From: Hermatobates lingyangjiaoensis
Lineage: Eukaryota; Arthropoda; Insecta; Hemiptera; Hermatobatidae
DNA length: 64,000 nt
Direction of reading: 5' to 3'
NCBI GenBank assembly: GCA_026182355.1
Contig: JAPFBL010000034.1
Location: 1,054,001-1,118,000 of the forward strand
Made by a program: the position numbers and the translations under genes. The notes under the pieces are model-generated. The model was not told the origin of the DNA and did no database searches. It saw only the letters and a program-made list of their open reading frames with translations. Of the stretch, positions 24,110 through 34,215 are shown one piece after another (within the stretch, counting starts at the first letter, position 1; every line of letters begins with the position of its first letter).

Positions 24110-24345
24110 TTTACTGTGAAATCTTTATACATATATTAAATGAAATGCTCTCCAACAAAGTTGTTGATGACAAAAGAACAAACAAGGTAAACAAAAGTCA
24201 ATTATTAAACTAACTTTTGGTATTTACTTTTTAGTATTTCGATCACTGTCAGGATATTGATATTGAGAAGTGAGTTTAATGGGTCATGTTCTTTGTTTTA
24301 CTTTTGTTTGTTTTTTTTTTGTCGTTATATATACATATATATTAG
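24110..24345. mobile_element. Possible degenerate fold-back element
   Basis: ACAAAAGAACAAACAAGGTA on the left and complements near 24290-24320 (TTCTTTGTTTTACTTTTGTT) form imperfect arms. The minus strand has CCTGACAGTGATCGAAATACT, which keeps GAA but not a proper core. Confidence 0.35.
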
Positions 24346-25400
24346 TTCTCTGACAGTGATCTATCGAAAGCATTTACCATCTTTTGACTGATGTTTTCCC
24401 CTTTCACACAATCTCACAATTTTCCCTTATCAGGAGGAAAAAGCTGTCTATAGGACATGTGTCATCAATAATAAATGTAGTGATAAAAAGAGCATTGAGC
24501 GAGAAAAATATTCAAATAACCAACAGATTCATCATGAATAAGCCAGGCTGATTTAAATTAAAGAAAATAGTTCATTCTGGAAATATTATAATATAATTAT
24601 AATATATTTATATGAAAATTTTTTTTTCAAAATCTGTTTAAACATTTATGAGACTGACTTTGGACTTAGAACGCATAGGATTCTCATATTGAAGCCTGCC
24701 CCCAATTAATCCAAGTGTTAAGATGAATTGGAATAAAGCTTTAAAATGTATTCAGCATTTTGTCTAAATTTATTCTAAAATGTGAAGTATTAAAATATAC
24801 TTTTTATTTCAATATTTTTTTTTTGATTTCGTTAAAAATAATATCGTCAGTTTTCACTTCAAAAAATGATATTTACATTTTAAAATAGATGATAATTATT
24901 GAAATGGTAAAAATTCAGCGTAATATTTTTTTTTTTTTTTTTCGGATGACAGAAATTAAAAAAAAATGCTCTAAATTTCATAAGAATTGGAATGATAATA
25001 ATTTATGGAATACGTTTTCCATTTTCCATAGTAAGTTTGGATAACAGCAGTGGATTCATAAAATAAACAAAACTGATTGTATCAGCAAGTCAAATAAAAC
25101 ACGAGGCTTGCAATGAATTGTAAATTTGAGATAGAAGGCTTTGAGAAGCGGTAGCCGCACCTAGACTCGCGGACCAACACGGGTCCCTTTCCTTTATATG
25201 CTTCAAATGAATAAACGACCGCCATACGCTGTCCAATAGCAGTACAACATCTATATCAAAATGGATTTTAATTAATTTTCTTTCAATAATCTATAAAATT
25301 GTGGAAACATAAAATATAAATGATATGTTTATTCTAACATATGGAAACAAATTGAAAACTCTCTTCAAAATAATTCCATTCCTAATGTATTTATATGTGT
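24346..25400. other. Non-coding AT-rich stretch
   Basis: Nothing recognised apart from a T-run (24929-24942) and a short GC-richer patch near 25140-25200. Confidence 0.5.
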
Positions 25401-25419
25401 TTGTATGTGAGTGTGTGTG

Positions 25420-25735
25420 CATGATAGATAGATAGATAGTGAATAAAGGGAGGAGGGAGGGAGGGAGGGAGAGGGGGAGAGAGAGAGAGGGAGGGAGAGA
25501 GGGAGGGAGAGAGAGAGGGAGAGAAAGGGAGAGAGAGGGAGAGAGAGGGAGAGAGAGAGAGAGAGACAGAGTGAGAGAGAGGTAGTTAGAAGTGGAGAGA
25601 GAGTGAGAGAGTGTGACAGAGAAGTAGTTATAGAGAGAAAATGAGAGAGAGGTAGTTAGAGGTAGTTAAAGGTGAGTGAGAAAAAATGAGAATACGGGTG
25701 GGAAGGAGGGACAGAGTGAGAGTGAATGATGAGAG
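25420..25735. repeat. (GATA)n then (GGGA/GA)n microsatellite
   Basis: GATA repeated at about 25424-25438, then an irregular purine tract of GAGA/GGGA units. The tract is strongly strand-asymmetric (purine on plus). Confidence 0.9.
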
Positions 25736-25740
25736 ATGGT

Positions 25741-26380
25741 TATTTTTCTCTATTATTCACGTGAATGGAGTTATATTTTAATTTTGTTTTAAATCATATA
25801 CTACGCTGGTTATTAAAAGTTAAGGTAATTCTACATTTTAATTTAATCAAGTTTTTATATTATTATAAGCCATCTTACCTCATAAATTTTTCACATCTCA
25901 CGAGTGCTTTCGAAATAATTCCATCTTTACAGCTGTTGACAGAATGTTTATCTGTGGAGTTACCACATTAGTCTAACGATCTTTTTAATTTTACAACTTA
26001 CTCGATTACTATTATTGTCAATTAAATATTCGATTCATTATCTATTTTTTTAATTTTTATTTAATTTTAACTTTTTTTGTGTGCTACCGTCGTTCCTTGT
26101 CTCTCTCTATGCCTGTTAAATAAGAAGTCATCGGGGGTCGTTAGTTTGTTCGTTTATAATAGGCTTGTGTATGATTTTATGTTTAAAATATTTCTAATGA
26201 TTCTGCTAAATGTTAATACTAATATTACGTCTTATCAATTTGAGAAGGGATCCACTTGAGGAGGCACTTTTCTCTAAACGAGTTTTGTTTACAAAATTGT
26301 TGTCCTTGTACACAGAAAACAAATCAGAATCGTAACTCAAGTTTAATCCATACTCACTAAACTACACTTTATTTTCCAAA
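25741..26380. other. Non-coding stretch
   Basis: No gene recognised; short open frames only. Confidence 0.45.
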
Positions 26381-26383
26381 TGG

Positions 26384-26512
26384 AACTATAAAAATGTCAT
26401 AGCCAGGCCAGTCCCCGCCCTGGGCTCCAGCTTGTGGGGGCTATGCAGGACAACGGTGGTGACATCGGACCAATGACCTGCTCACTGGTTAATCTGTCAT
26501 GCCGATGGCAGA
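26384..26512. other. GC-rich unassigned block
   Basis: A sharply GC-rich island (CCAGGCCAGTCCCCGCCCTG and following) between AT-rich DNA. It has no long reading frame, no tRNA boxes and no copy elsewhere in the window. Possibly a fragment of a repeat not otherwise represented. Confidence 0.35.
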
Positions 26513-26514
26513 TT

Positions 26515-26670
26515 TTATTTTCAAATATAATTGAAATTTCTAAATTTTATTTTAAATTTATTTATTTTATTTTATTTATTTAAATATAAAATAAAATAAA
26601 ATATATTATAAAATATAAATAAAAATAAAATATATTTTATTTTATTTATTTTATATAAAATTTATTTAAG
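26515..26670. repeat. A/T-only self-complementary block
   Basis: TTTATTTTATTT-type runs followed by their complements; simple sequence able to fold back. Confidence 0.6.
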
Positions 26671-26702
26671 ATTTAGGTTAACACTATTATAACCTATAAC
26701 AC

Positions 26703-26703
<1 letters not shown>

Positions 26704-26750
<47 letters not shown>

Positions 26751-26825
26751 TAAAATTTATCGGGACTCGGTCAGAACTGACGTTCTGAAAGGTCAAACTT
26801 GAGTTTTGTTTCTATTCATATATAT
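26704..26825. repeat. (TA)n plus family-H 3' end fragment
   Basis: (TA)n at 26704-26746, then AAAACTAAAATTTATCGGGA and CTCGGTCAGAACTGA, which match the outer end of the family-H fold-back at 33545-34010. Confidence 0.7.
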
Positions 26826-26856
26826 GATCAAACCACAATAAGAACTGGGAAAACAA

Positions 26857-26899
26857 GACTAAGATCTTTCAACCATAACAAGCGGTCTTCGTCAGAGTC
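26857..26899 (-). ncRNA. Hammerhead-like motif, family B left arm
   Basis: Minus strand: GACT - CTGACGA - A - GACCG/(T)GGTT stem II - GAA - AGATCT - T - AGTC. Confidence 0.7.
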
Positions 26900-26961
26900 A
26901 AAAACCCAACTGAACCAAGAACCCAACCCAACTAACCAAAATCTAAATCAGTTAGGCTTTT

Positions 26962-27004
26962 GACTCTGACGAAGACCGCTTGTTATCGTTGAAAGGTCTT
27001 AGTC
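26962..27004 (+). ncRNA. Hammerhead-like motif, family B right arm
   Basis: GACT - CTGACGA - A - GACCG... stem II - GAA - AGGTCT (AGATCT in the partner) - T - AGTC. Stem I GACT/AGTC is four perfect pairs. Confidence 0.7.
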
Positions 27005-27058
27005 TTGTTTTCCCATTTCTTATTGTGGTTTGATCATTGATTGTTATTTAATTAAATC

Positions 27059-27074
27059 TTTATATATATATATA

Positions 27075-27120
<46 letters not shown>

Positions 27121-27130
27121 TTTATATATA
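27059..27130. repeat. (TA)n tract
   Basis: Interrupted TA repeat between the family-B fold-back and a diverged family-A-like fragment (CCTGAAGACGAGGACATCG at 27176, GAAATATAGTGG) before the big palindrome. Confidence 0.85.
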
Positions 27131-27317
27131 TAAAATATATGTCGTTATCAGCCTTTGGAGCGATTCACTTCTTTTCCTGAAGACGAGGACATCGAAATAT
27201 AGTGGTGAGTTCAGTGGTTTCCTTTCTATGTGTTCTTTTTTAAATTCGAGTTTATATATATATATATATAATAAAATAAAAAACGAAGGAAACACACAGA
27301 AAGACACAGACATAACT

Positions 27318-27355
27318 CACATCGATATTTCGACAATCGTCGTCATCAGGAGGTG
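27318..27355 (-). ncRNA. Hammerhead-like motif, left arm of palindrome
   Basis: Minus strand copy identical in layout to 30014-30051: CACCTC - CTGATGA - C - GAC/GTC - GAA - ATAT - C - GATGTG. Confidence 0.75.
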
Positions 27356-27652
27356 CGAAGAGCGAAGAGCGAAGAGTCCCGCAGGAAGACAGGGCGGTAC
27401 TGAACTCGGAAACCGCAGCCAGTACCCCACCACTTACCACCAAGCGGGGGAAGGGAGGGAAGGAAATGAAGAGCCAAATTAAGACGTAAAAGGAACGAGT
27501 AAAAATTATAACTATAAAAAATTATAAAAAAGTAGATAAATCAAATAAAATTAATAAAAATAATAAATAAAAAGTAAAATAAAAAATAATAAATAAATAA
27601 ATAAAAAATAATAAATAAAAAATAATAAATAAATAAATAAATCATAAATAAA

Positions 27653-28681
27653 TTATCGGTTGAGGTTGAGTCCGGGGGAAGAGCGAGCATCAAGTAAGCA
27701 TATGTATGCCTCCTCTGAAGCTCTTAGGGTAACTTTATTGTTGGATTCGGGGATCTGTTTCAGGATCTGAACCCTGAAACAGTCATTGAAACTGAGTCCA
27801 TGCGAGTTCGCATGGATGGCTACAGGATAGTTACTGCGTTGACCGACTGAAGCCCTATGACCATTCATACGAAGGCTCAACTTATTAGAAGTTAAGCCAA
27901 CGTAAAAGGAGTCACACTGAGTGCAATCCAGTCGGTAAACACAGTTGCTCGAGGTACAGGAGGAATTGACCTGAACCGGGTAGGAACTATGGTGGAGAGG
28001 GGAATCGAAGGAAGGATTAGGATTAACAATCAGGCAAGTTTGACAGCCACGGCGTCCACATTGTTTCATTCCAGGAACAGGATTGGAAGGCTGAGGGGAA
28101 ATATGAGAGAAAATGCTTTTTAGATTGGCAGGTTTACGGTAGGAAATAGAAGGGGGGTGATTAAAGATGGAAGAAGTAGAAGTAGAAGTAGACAGAATCG
28201 GAAAAGACTCCTTAATAACAGCACGAAGCTTATAAGCGCCAGGGAAGTAGGTTGTCAGGAAGAAGGAAGCGTTACTTCTATCCCTCTTGGGTCTGGGTTG
28301 GTGGGAAATGTCAGCCGGTAAAACACGACTATCAATGAAGGAGCGAGGATAGCCTCGTTCAGAAAATTTGTCCTTTAAGAGGTTAAGGTGATGTCTGCGG
28401 TCTTGGAGATTATTGCAGATATTGTGAATACGGAGGGACAAGGATCGAGGTATAGACTTTTTAACATGGGATGGATGGCAACTATTGTAATGGAGGTACT
28501 GTTGGGAGTTGGTGGGTTTTATATGTACGGAAGTCAAGAAGTGTCCATTGTCTAAAGTAACGTCAACGTCAAGAAAGGTGATAAGTCTGTCGGAGATGTC
28601 GTAAGTGAAAGTGATGGAGGGGCAGAAATTTTGAAAGGAGTGTAGGAAAAGTTCTAAGTTATGTTTGCCATGGGGCCAAAT
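27653..28681 (-). CDS. PLE ORF: RT C-terminus with GIY-YIG endonuclease, 5'-truncated
   Basis: An open frame of 350 codons starts at 28705, but the first eight residues come from the opposite arm across the loop. PLE-derived sequence begins at IWPHGK (28681). Residues 9-120 are the RT thumb region (TFLDVDVTLDNG). A cysteine cluster CGRRGCQTC is at 216-224, with further CxxC pairs at 250-264. The GIY-YIG-type nuclease has CVY at 255-257 and FYVG at 267-270, then R279 and a Glu near 331 in ASEEAY. Family members reverse-transcribe their own RNA and nick target DNA with this nuclease. The copy lacks the RT active site, so it is not autonomous, but the nuclease half looks intact. No start codon of its own was kept. 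Confidence 0.9.
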   Translation of the reverse strand: MWPHGKHNLELFLHSFQNFCPSITFTYDISDRLITFLDVDVTLDNGHFLTSVHIKPTNSQQYLHYNSCHPSHVKKSIPRSLSLRIHNICNNLQDRRHHLNLLKDKFSERGYPRSFIDSRVLPADISHQPRPKRDRSNASFFLTTYFPGAYKLRAVIKESFPILSTSTSTSSIFNHPPSISYRKPANLKSIFSHISPQPSNPVPGMKQCGRRGCQTCLIVNPNPSFDSPLHHSSYPVQVNSSCTSSNCVYRLDCTQCDSFYVGLTSNKLSLRMNGHRASVGQRSNYPVAIHANSHGLSFNDCFRVQILKQIPESNNKVTLRASEEAYICLLDARSSPGLNLNR

Positions 28682-28688
28682 TTTCTTC

Positions 28689-29716
28689 ATTTGGCCCCAT
28701 GGCAAACATAACTTAGAACTTTTCCTACACTCCTTTCAAAATTTCTGCCCCTCCATCACTTTCACTTACGACATCTCCGACAGACTTATCACCTTTCTTG
28801 ACGTTGACGTTACTTTAGACAATGGACACTTCTTGACTTCCGTACATATAAAACCCACCAACTCCCAACAGTACCTCCATTACAATAGTTGCCATCCATC
28901 CCATGTTAAAAAGTCTATACCTCGATCCTTGTCCCTCCGTATTCACAATATCTGCAATAATCTCCAAGACCGCAGACATCACCTTAACCTCTTAAAGGAC
29001 AAATTTTCTGAACGAGGCTATCCTCGCTCCTTCATTGATAGTCGTGTTTTACCGGCTGACATCTCCCACCAACCCAGACCCAAGAGGGATAGAAGTAACG
29101 CTTCCTTCTTCCTGACAACCTACTTCCCTGGCGCTTATAAGCTTCGTGCTGTTATTAAGGAGTCTTTTCCGATTCTGTCTACTTCTACTTCTACTTCTTC
29201 CATCTTTAATCACCCCCTTCTATTTCCTACCGTAAACCTGCCAATCTAAAAAGCATTTTCTCTCATATTTCCCCTCAGCCTTCCAATCCTGTTCCTGGAA
29301 TGAAACAATGTGGACGCCGTGGCTGTCAAACTTGCCTGATTGTTAATCCTAATCCTTCCTTCGATTCCCCTCTCCACCATAGTTCCTACCCGGTTCAGGT
29401 CAATTCCTCCTGTACCTCGAGCAACTGTGTTTACCGACTGGATTGCACTCAGTGTGACTCCTTTTACGTTGGCTTAACTTCTAATAAGTTGAGCCTTCGT
29501 ATGAATGGTCATAGGGCTTCAGTCGGTCAACGCAGTAACTATCCTGTAGCCATCCATGCGAACTCGCATGGACTCAGTTTCAATGACTGTTTCAGGGTTC
29601 AGATCCTGAAACAGATCCCCGAATCCAACAATAAAGTTACCCTAAGAGCTTCAGAGGAGGCATACATATGCTTACTTGATGCTCGCTCTTCCCCCGGACT
29701 CAACCTCAACCGATAA
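28689..29716 (+). pseudogene. PLE ORF, right arm, frameshifted
   Basis: The inverted twin of the minus-strand ORF. The frame is open from 28665, then breaks near 29212 where a six-C run has become five, ending at 29249. The remainder is open in another frame (29300-29716) and contains the cysteine cluster and GIY-YIG region unchanged. The single lesion relative to the left arm suggests either a very recent mutation or a sequencing homopolymer error. Confidence 0.88.
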
Positions 29717-30013
29717 TTTATTTATGATTTATTTATTTATTTATTATTTTTTATTTATTATTTTTTATTTATTTATTTATTATTTTTTATTTTACTTTTT
29801 ATTTATTATTTTTATTAATTTTATTTGATTTATCTACTTTTTTATAATTTTTTATAGTTATAATTTTTACTCGTTCCTTTTACGTCTTAATTTGGCTCTT
29901 CATTTCCTTCCCTCCCTTCCCCCGCTTGGTGGTAAGTGGTGGGGTACTGGCTGCGGTTTCCGAGTTCAGTACCGCCCTGTCTTCCTGCGGGACTCTTCGC
30001 TCTTCGCTCTTCG

Positions 30014-30051
30014 CACCTCCTGATGACGACGATTGTCGAAATATCGATGTG
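30014..30051 (+). ncRNA. Hammerhead-like motif, right arm of palindrome
   Basis: CACCTC (30014-30019) - CTGATGA (30020-30026) - C - GAC GATT GTC (30028-30037) - GAA - ATAT (30041-30044) - C - GATGTG (30046-30051). Stem I pairs at five of six positions. It lies downstream of the GIY-YIG ORF, where PLE pLTR ribozymes are known to sit. Confidence 0.78.
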
Positions 30052-30164
30052 AGTTATTTCTGTGTCTTTCTGTGTGTTTCCTTCGTTTTTTATTTTATTG
30101 TAAAAAAGTCCGCTGGACCGTTTCTTTTAATTGTGGTATATATATATATATACATATGTAATGT

Positions 30165-30350
30165 CTGGGTGGGGAGGCCCCGCAATGGTTGAGTTATCAC
30201 GGTCCCGCAATGGCCGCAATGGTTGTTATCCCGAGCCACGTACCTTCCTAAGGGCGACCATGGTCATGGCCAAATCTTCATGTTGGAACCTGCATTCATA
30301 ATTTCTTATATATAGGACAACACATACTGGAAAAGATTTTTTTTAAATCA
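30165..30350. repeat. Dispersed repeat X, copy 1
   Basis: GTGGGGAGGCCCCGC, GACCATGGTCATGGCCAAAT and GGAAAAGATTTTTTTAAAT recur in order at 34052-34215. Both copies directly follow a (TA)n tract. GC-rich, no reading frame, family unknown. Confidence 0.75.
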
Positions 30351-30553
30351 TAGAGGATTTCACACGGGCAGATAAAAGTCAAAGTTGATAAACTCATAAA
30401 TATAAAGGTAGTGATTATGCTTCTATAGTGCTGTGGAAAATGAGGAAAATTCAAAATTTAAACAGTTACCAGTTGAAATGTAGTTATTTGAGAATAGTAA
30501 TAAAAGTCATAAATATAAATGTTTTATCGAAACAACGTGTATAAATAAAATGA

Positions 30554-30905
30554 TTCTAACGTAGTTCAATCAGTTATTATGTGATATTTACTCATTGTAG
30601 GGTAAAAAGCTAATGAAAAGGTCTCCACATAAAAAATTTAATAATATAAACAACGCGTTTCGAACACGTAGTGTTCTTCCTTAGGCATTAACTAAAAATA
30701 CAATGTCATCTATCTATCAGTTATCAGAGAGTTATCTATCTGATAATATAGATATACATATAGAAAGACAATATAGATAACTCTCTGATGACATTGTATT
30801 TTTTAGTTAATGCCTGAGGAAGAACACCACGTGTTCGAAACGCATTGTTTATACCATTAAATTTTTTTATACGTGGAGACCATTTCATTAACTTTTTACC
30901 CTACA
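30554..30905. mobile_element. Fold-back element, family F, 13-bp target duplication
   Basis: The left end CTAACGTAG...CAATCAGTTATTATG begins the minus-strand arm; the right arm ends CCCTAC. Both carry CTGAGGA, A, GAACAC...GTGTTC, GAA, ACGC(G/A)T, T, G. The loop holds a secondary GTTATCTA hairpin. ATAAATAAAATGA (30541-30553) and ATAAATAAATTGA (30906-30918) flank it, one mismatch. Confidence 0.85.
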
Positions 30906-30918
30906 ATAAATAAATTGA

Positions 30919-31790
30919 ATTTTTGTACAGACACAATTACTCTTGACACACTATTGGGTGCATTTCATTCATCAAAAAATTGATGTATACTGAAAAGGAA
31001 AACTTCTCTAGGGTACACATTGTTTGTATAAACATTGTGTGAGGAGAGGTTAATTATTTTCTTAATATCAAGAGAAAAAATATTAAAATAATTGCAAACA
31101 TTGACCAATACTTTTTTTTTTCTTCTTCTGGCATAAATCAATCATAGTAGAGGCGAGTGATTCAAAGGGGGTTAAGATAAAAACGTGACAAGTGCCTTAC
31201 TCGATTGCCAACTATAGGCAGGACGGGCGGGGTTTTCCCCCATTTCATTTAACTTTATTCTTCCCATCCATGGCAGAATGTAATATTAACCGTAAATAGT
31301 GGTCCATTTGGTTAGGTCAATAAAAAAAGAAAAAGGGACAGATTTACGTTAGACAGATGCGAGCCCATGTATTCTACAGAGTTAGGACAACCTACACACG
31401 ACGTATGGCAAACCCAGCCTTTAGGAAAAAAACGACTTCGAATAAATTCAAAATAACTTCCACACATTCGTTAACTCCCTAAATATACCATCCATTTTTT
31501 TTTTAATTTACATTGTTATGTCAGTGGATATATTTATTTCCCTATTATTCTTAATATACTTTATAATGGTCAATAATAAATATATATTTCATAAACACTC
31601 TTTTCTGAAATAAAATTTGTGTAGTTTATATATAAATTAATTTAATGTAATATATGGAATATAAATTTTAATATTTTCCTATATGGGTAATATTTTAATA
31701 TATTTATTTATTTTAATTGTATATAAGCGTGAGATGGGCTGTAGTGATTAGCGTGCCTACTATTCCTAACTAGCATATATATATATATAC
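30919..31790. other. Non-coding AT-rich stretch
   Basis: No gene recognised. Confidence 0.45.
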
Positions 31791-31799
31791 ATATATATC

Positions 31800-31984
31800 A
31801 CTTAAAATACTTAAAATTTGAATAAATGATCCAAACTGGACGCAAATCAATTCAAAAACGAAGGAAAGCAACACACGGAAAAAGAGACACTTACAAACTC
31901 AAATTTTTGGATGATCCGTCTTCAGGAGAAAAGAGAATGGGTGACCAAACACGCCGGTAACACAATGGCAGGAAACCATCCCGG

Positions 31985-31985
<1 letters not shown>
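31800..31985 (-). mobile_element. Family-C PLE 3' fragment (single arm)
   Basis: Minus strand: CTCCTGAAGACGGAT...ATCC, AAA, AATT, T, GAG, then the family-C end (CCAGTTTGGATCATT). It stops in (TA)n at 31988. Confidence 0.75.
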
Positions 31986-32024
<39 letters not shown>

Positions 32025-32025
<1 letters not shown>

Positions 32026-32205
32026 TGTATTTAGGTAACAGACCTTCGTTAATACATGCACAGGTAAATTTCTTGCCAATTTAATTTCTCTATGAATGAT
32101 TTTTTTGTATAACTTCTCGAGTTTTCTGATCTGAATTTAAGTGACAGATCAGAAAATTCGAGAAGCTATACCGAAAAATCATTCATAGAGAAATTGTAGG
32201 GTTTT
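32025..32205. repeat. Repeat Y with 50-bp-arm hairpin
   Basis: GTGTATTTAGGTAACAGACC then CTTCGTTAATACATGCACAG recurs at 41822-41885. From about 32085 the sequence AATTTCTCTATGAATGATTT is inverted at 32178-32203, forming a long imperfect hairpin closed around AGATCTGAATTT. No hammerhead-like core. Confidence 0.7.
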
Positions 32206-32306
32206 TGACTCTGACGAAGACCGCTTGTTGCTGCTGAAAGATCTTGTTTTCTCATTTCTTATTGTGGTTTGATCATTGATTGTTATTTCACGTGTTTATT
32301 TGAGGT

Positions 32307-32310
<4 letters not shown>
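32200..32310 (+). mobile_element. Family-B PLE 3' arm
   Basis: GACTCTGACGAAGACCGC, then GAAAGATCTTG, CCCATTTCTTATTGTGG and TTGATCATTGATTGTTATTT. Single arm ending near (TA)n at 32311. Confidence 0.75.

Positions 32311-32371
<61 letters not shown>
32311..32371. repeat. (TA)n tract
   Basis: About 60 bases of TA repeat separating a family-B arm from a family-E arm. Confidence 0.95.
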
Positions 32372-32376
<5 letters not shown>

Positions 32377-32605
32377 GTTACAGCTAGAGAACACAAAAAA
32401 AGGACGAACACTCACGAATCTTGATTATTCGGCGTCTTGCCGTCTTCAGGAGAGTAGAAAGAAAGAAAATAAAATAAAAGGAGAAAGAATGAAGGAACGG
32501 AGACGTAAATGCGTTCCACTGGCCGATGTAAACTGGCGCGATACAATGACACGCAGTGCAGCCACCTTACCAACGTGAACCAGTGTAGGCTGTGAGTTAA
32601 AAATA
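32355..32605 (-). mobile_element. Family-E PLE 3' fragment
   Basis: Minus strand: CTCCTGAAGACGGCAAGAC, GCCGAATAATC, with the 5' flank CACTGGTTCACGTTGG and GTGGCTGCACTGCGTG. Relative to 23465 the GAAA box is GAAT. Confidence 0.65.
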
Positions 32606-33191
32606 TATAATATATATAATATATATATATATATATAAAGATTTCACAATAAACACGTGAAACAACAATCAATGTTCAATCCAAAAAAAGTTTTTTTTTT
32701 CCATTTGTTATTGTAGATAGAAACTTTCATTAATAGAAGTGCAAACATTCGTACATTAAGAAACACTTATAGTATATAACAGATATACAATACCTGTGCA
32801 TTTTATTAGCTTAGTATATTTTAAATTATATTTTACTATTATGTTATTTAAAGAATAACGAAGTTGCTTTGATTAGCTGAATATAAAATAAGTTTGTAAG
32901 ATTGATGTAATATCTGTATTGAAAGAAATATCAAAAATCTGATAGAATCTGTGAATTTAAATCTTTCTAACCAATTGGCCTGGAATAAATGTTGATGTAT
33001 CGTATGTTCTTGAATTTTGGATTTTCTTTAGCACTTAAAACCTTTTTCAAAGGAGAGGTGAATAAATTATTGAAGTGAAATAGAAAGGTAAATGTAATAA
33101 AGTGCGGCTCTAGTGGGAAGTTGAAGCTTAAATAAAAAATCTCAAGGGAGGCTGAGAGTGAGAGAGGAAGTGCTCACACGGCGAATTACAA

Positions 33192-33292
33192 TTGGGGTCA
33201 GAGAAGGCAATTCTTAGTGGATCGAAGTAACATCTATATAGAGATATCTGGCAACCACTAAATGTGAATCGATCTTCCAATATCAACCAAAC
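33192..33292 (+). repeat. 101-bp segment duplicated at 35147
   Basis: TTGGGGTCAGAGAAGGCAAT through GATCTTCCAATATCAAC recurs at 35147-35247 with a handful of mismatches. The flanks differ. Confidence 0.85.
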
Positions 33293-33544
33293 ACCTTCTA
33301 CCAAATATCTCAATTTTAGATAGAAGGAAACCTGAAATTATTTTCCTTTCTTCAAAATATTAGATAGTAAGTAAAAAATAGATGCTTTATCTGATTCTGA
33401 AGAAGAAAAAGAAGCCTATAATATTAAATATTACATTATAACTCACTATTTAATTAAGAAAAGAAATAAACATAACTCAAATTAAATTCAGGCAAAGAAT
33501 ATTTTTCAATTGTCTGTTAAATATTGTAAGAATCAATATATATA

Positions 33545-34012
33545 TATATAAAACTAAAGTTTATCGGGACTCGGTCAGTTCTTCAGGTTCAAATTAAACT
33601 CTCATTGCCAACGTTTCGGTTTTTATTTAAAACCTTTTTCATAGGCAGAATTATAATTTTTGAAGCAGAAAAACTAAGTATTACATTACAAATTTTTTAT
33701 AAAGAAAAATGGTCTGTGGATTCAACAACAACTGTTGTTTGGATGAACACGTGGCACTGAACTGTTCAGTGTCACGTGTTCATTCAAACTACAGTTTTTG
33801 TTGAAATCCACAGACTATTTTTTGTATAAAATAATTTGTAATGAGCATTTACAAAATGCATATTACTTTTCTGTTTGTGTTTTTCTGTTTCAAAATTTAT
33901 ACTTCTGCCTATGAAAAAGGTTTTAAATAAAAACCAAAACGTTGGCAATGAGAGTTTAATTTGAACCTAAATAACTGACTGAGTCCCGATAAACTTTAAT
34001 TTTGTTTCTATT
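33545..34012. mobile_element. Fold-back element, family H, diverged ribozyme arms
   Basis: Arms of about 220 bp: left CTAAAGTTTATCGGGACTCG, right GAGTCCCGATAAACTTTAAT. Central inverted parts TCTGTGGATTCAACAACAAC and GTTGAAATCCACAGAC. Both arms hold GCCTATGAAAAAGGTT...AACC, AAA, ACGT, T, GGCA: stem I TGCC/GGCA and stem III survive, but the CTGANGA core is mutated. Confidence 0.8.
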
Positions 34013-34051
34013 CCACGGTCGATTCTTTTATCGTTATATATATATATATAT

Positions 34052-34215
34052 ATATATAATTCCTGGGTGGGGGAGGCCCCGCAGTGGTTGAGTTGTCCCG
34101 GGCCCCGCACCTTCCTAGGGATGACCATGCTCAAGGCCAAATCTTCAGGTTGGAGCCTGTATTCCTAATTTTATATATATAGGGCAACGTGTACTAAGAA
34201 AAGATTTTTTTAAAT
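34052..34215. repeat. Dispersed repeat X, copy 2
   Basis: Second copy of 30165-30350 (GGTGGGGGAGGCCCCGCAGT, AAATCTTCAGGTTGGAGCCT), again right after (TA)n. Confidence 0.75.

Larger units (their letters stand above)
26826..27055. mobile_element. Fold-back PLE element, family B
   Basis: Inverted arms: left ATGATCAAACCACAATAAGA, right TCTTATTGTGGTTTGATCAT then TGATTGTTATTTA. Hammerhead-like motifs lie at 26857-26899 (minus) and 26962-27004 (plus). The centre holds only a short PLE remnant. Flanked by (TA)n. Family B is the most numerous small family in the window (8 loci). Confidence 0.85.
27271..30130. mobile_element. 2.8-kb palindromic Penelope-like element pair, family A
   Basis: Left arm 27271-28680 and right arm 28690-30098 are inverted copies around a 9-base loop (28681-28689). 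The 5' ends meet at the centre; 3' ends point outward. I see only one indel (a C-run, six versus five) and a substitution near 30058, so the copies arose together and recently. Each arm encodes the end of the RT domain plus a GIY-YIG nuclease, then an AT-rich spacer, GC-rich pLTR and hammerhead-like motif. The right arm keeps the full 3' end (GTCCGCTGGACCG, TCTTTTAA); the left arm stops in (TA)n. RT catalytic motifs are absent: both copies start just past the usual YxDD box. Confidence 0.92.

Noticed and set aside
24340..24375. CTGACAGTGATCTATCGAAAG as a hammerhead-like motif
   Set aside because: The core differs at two conserved positions and stem II is three pairs; probably decayed or chance.
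25420..25735. Purine tract as a regulatory element
   Set aside because: Ordinary GA-type microsatellite; nothing ties it to a gene.
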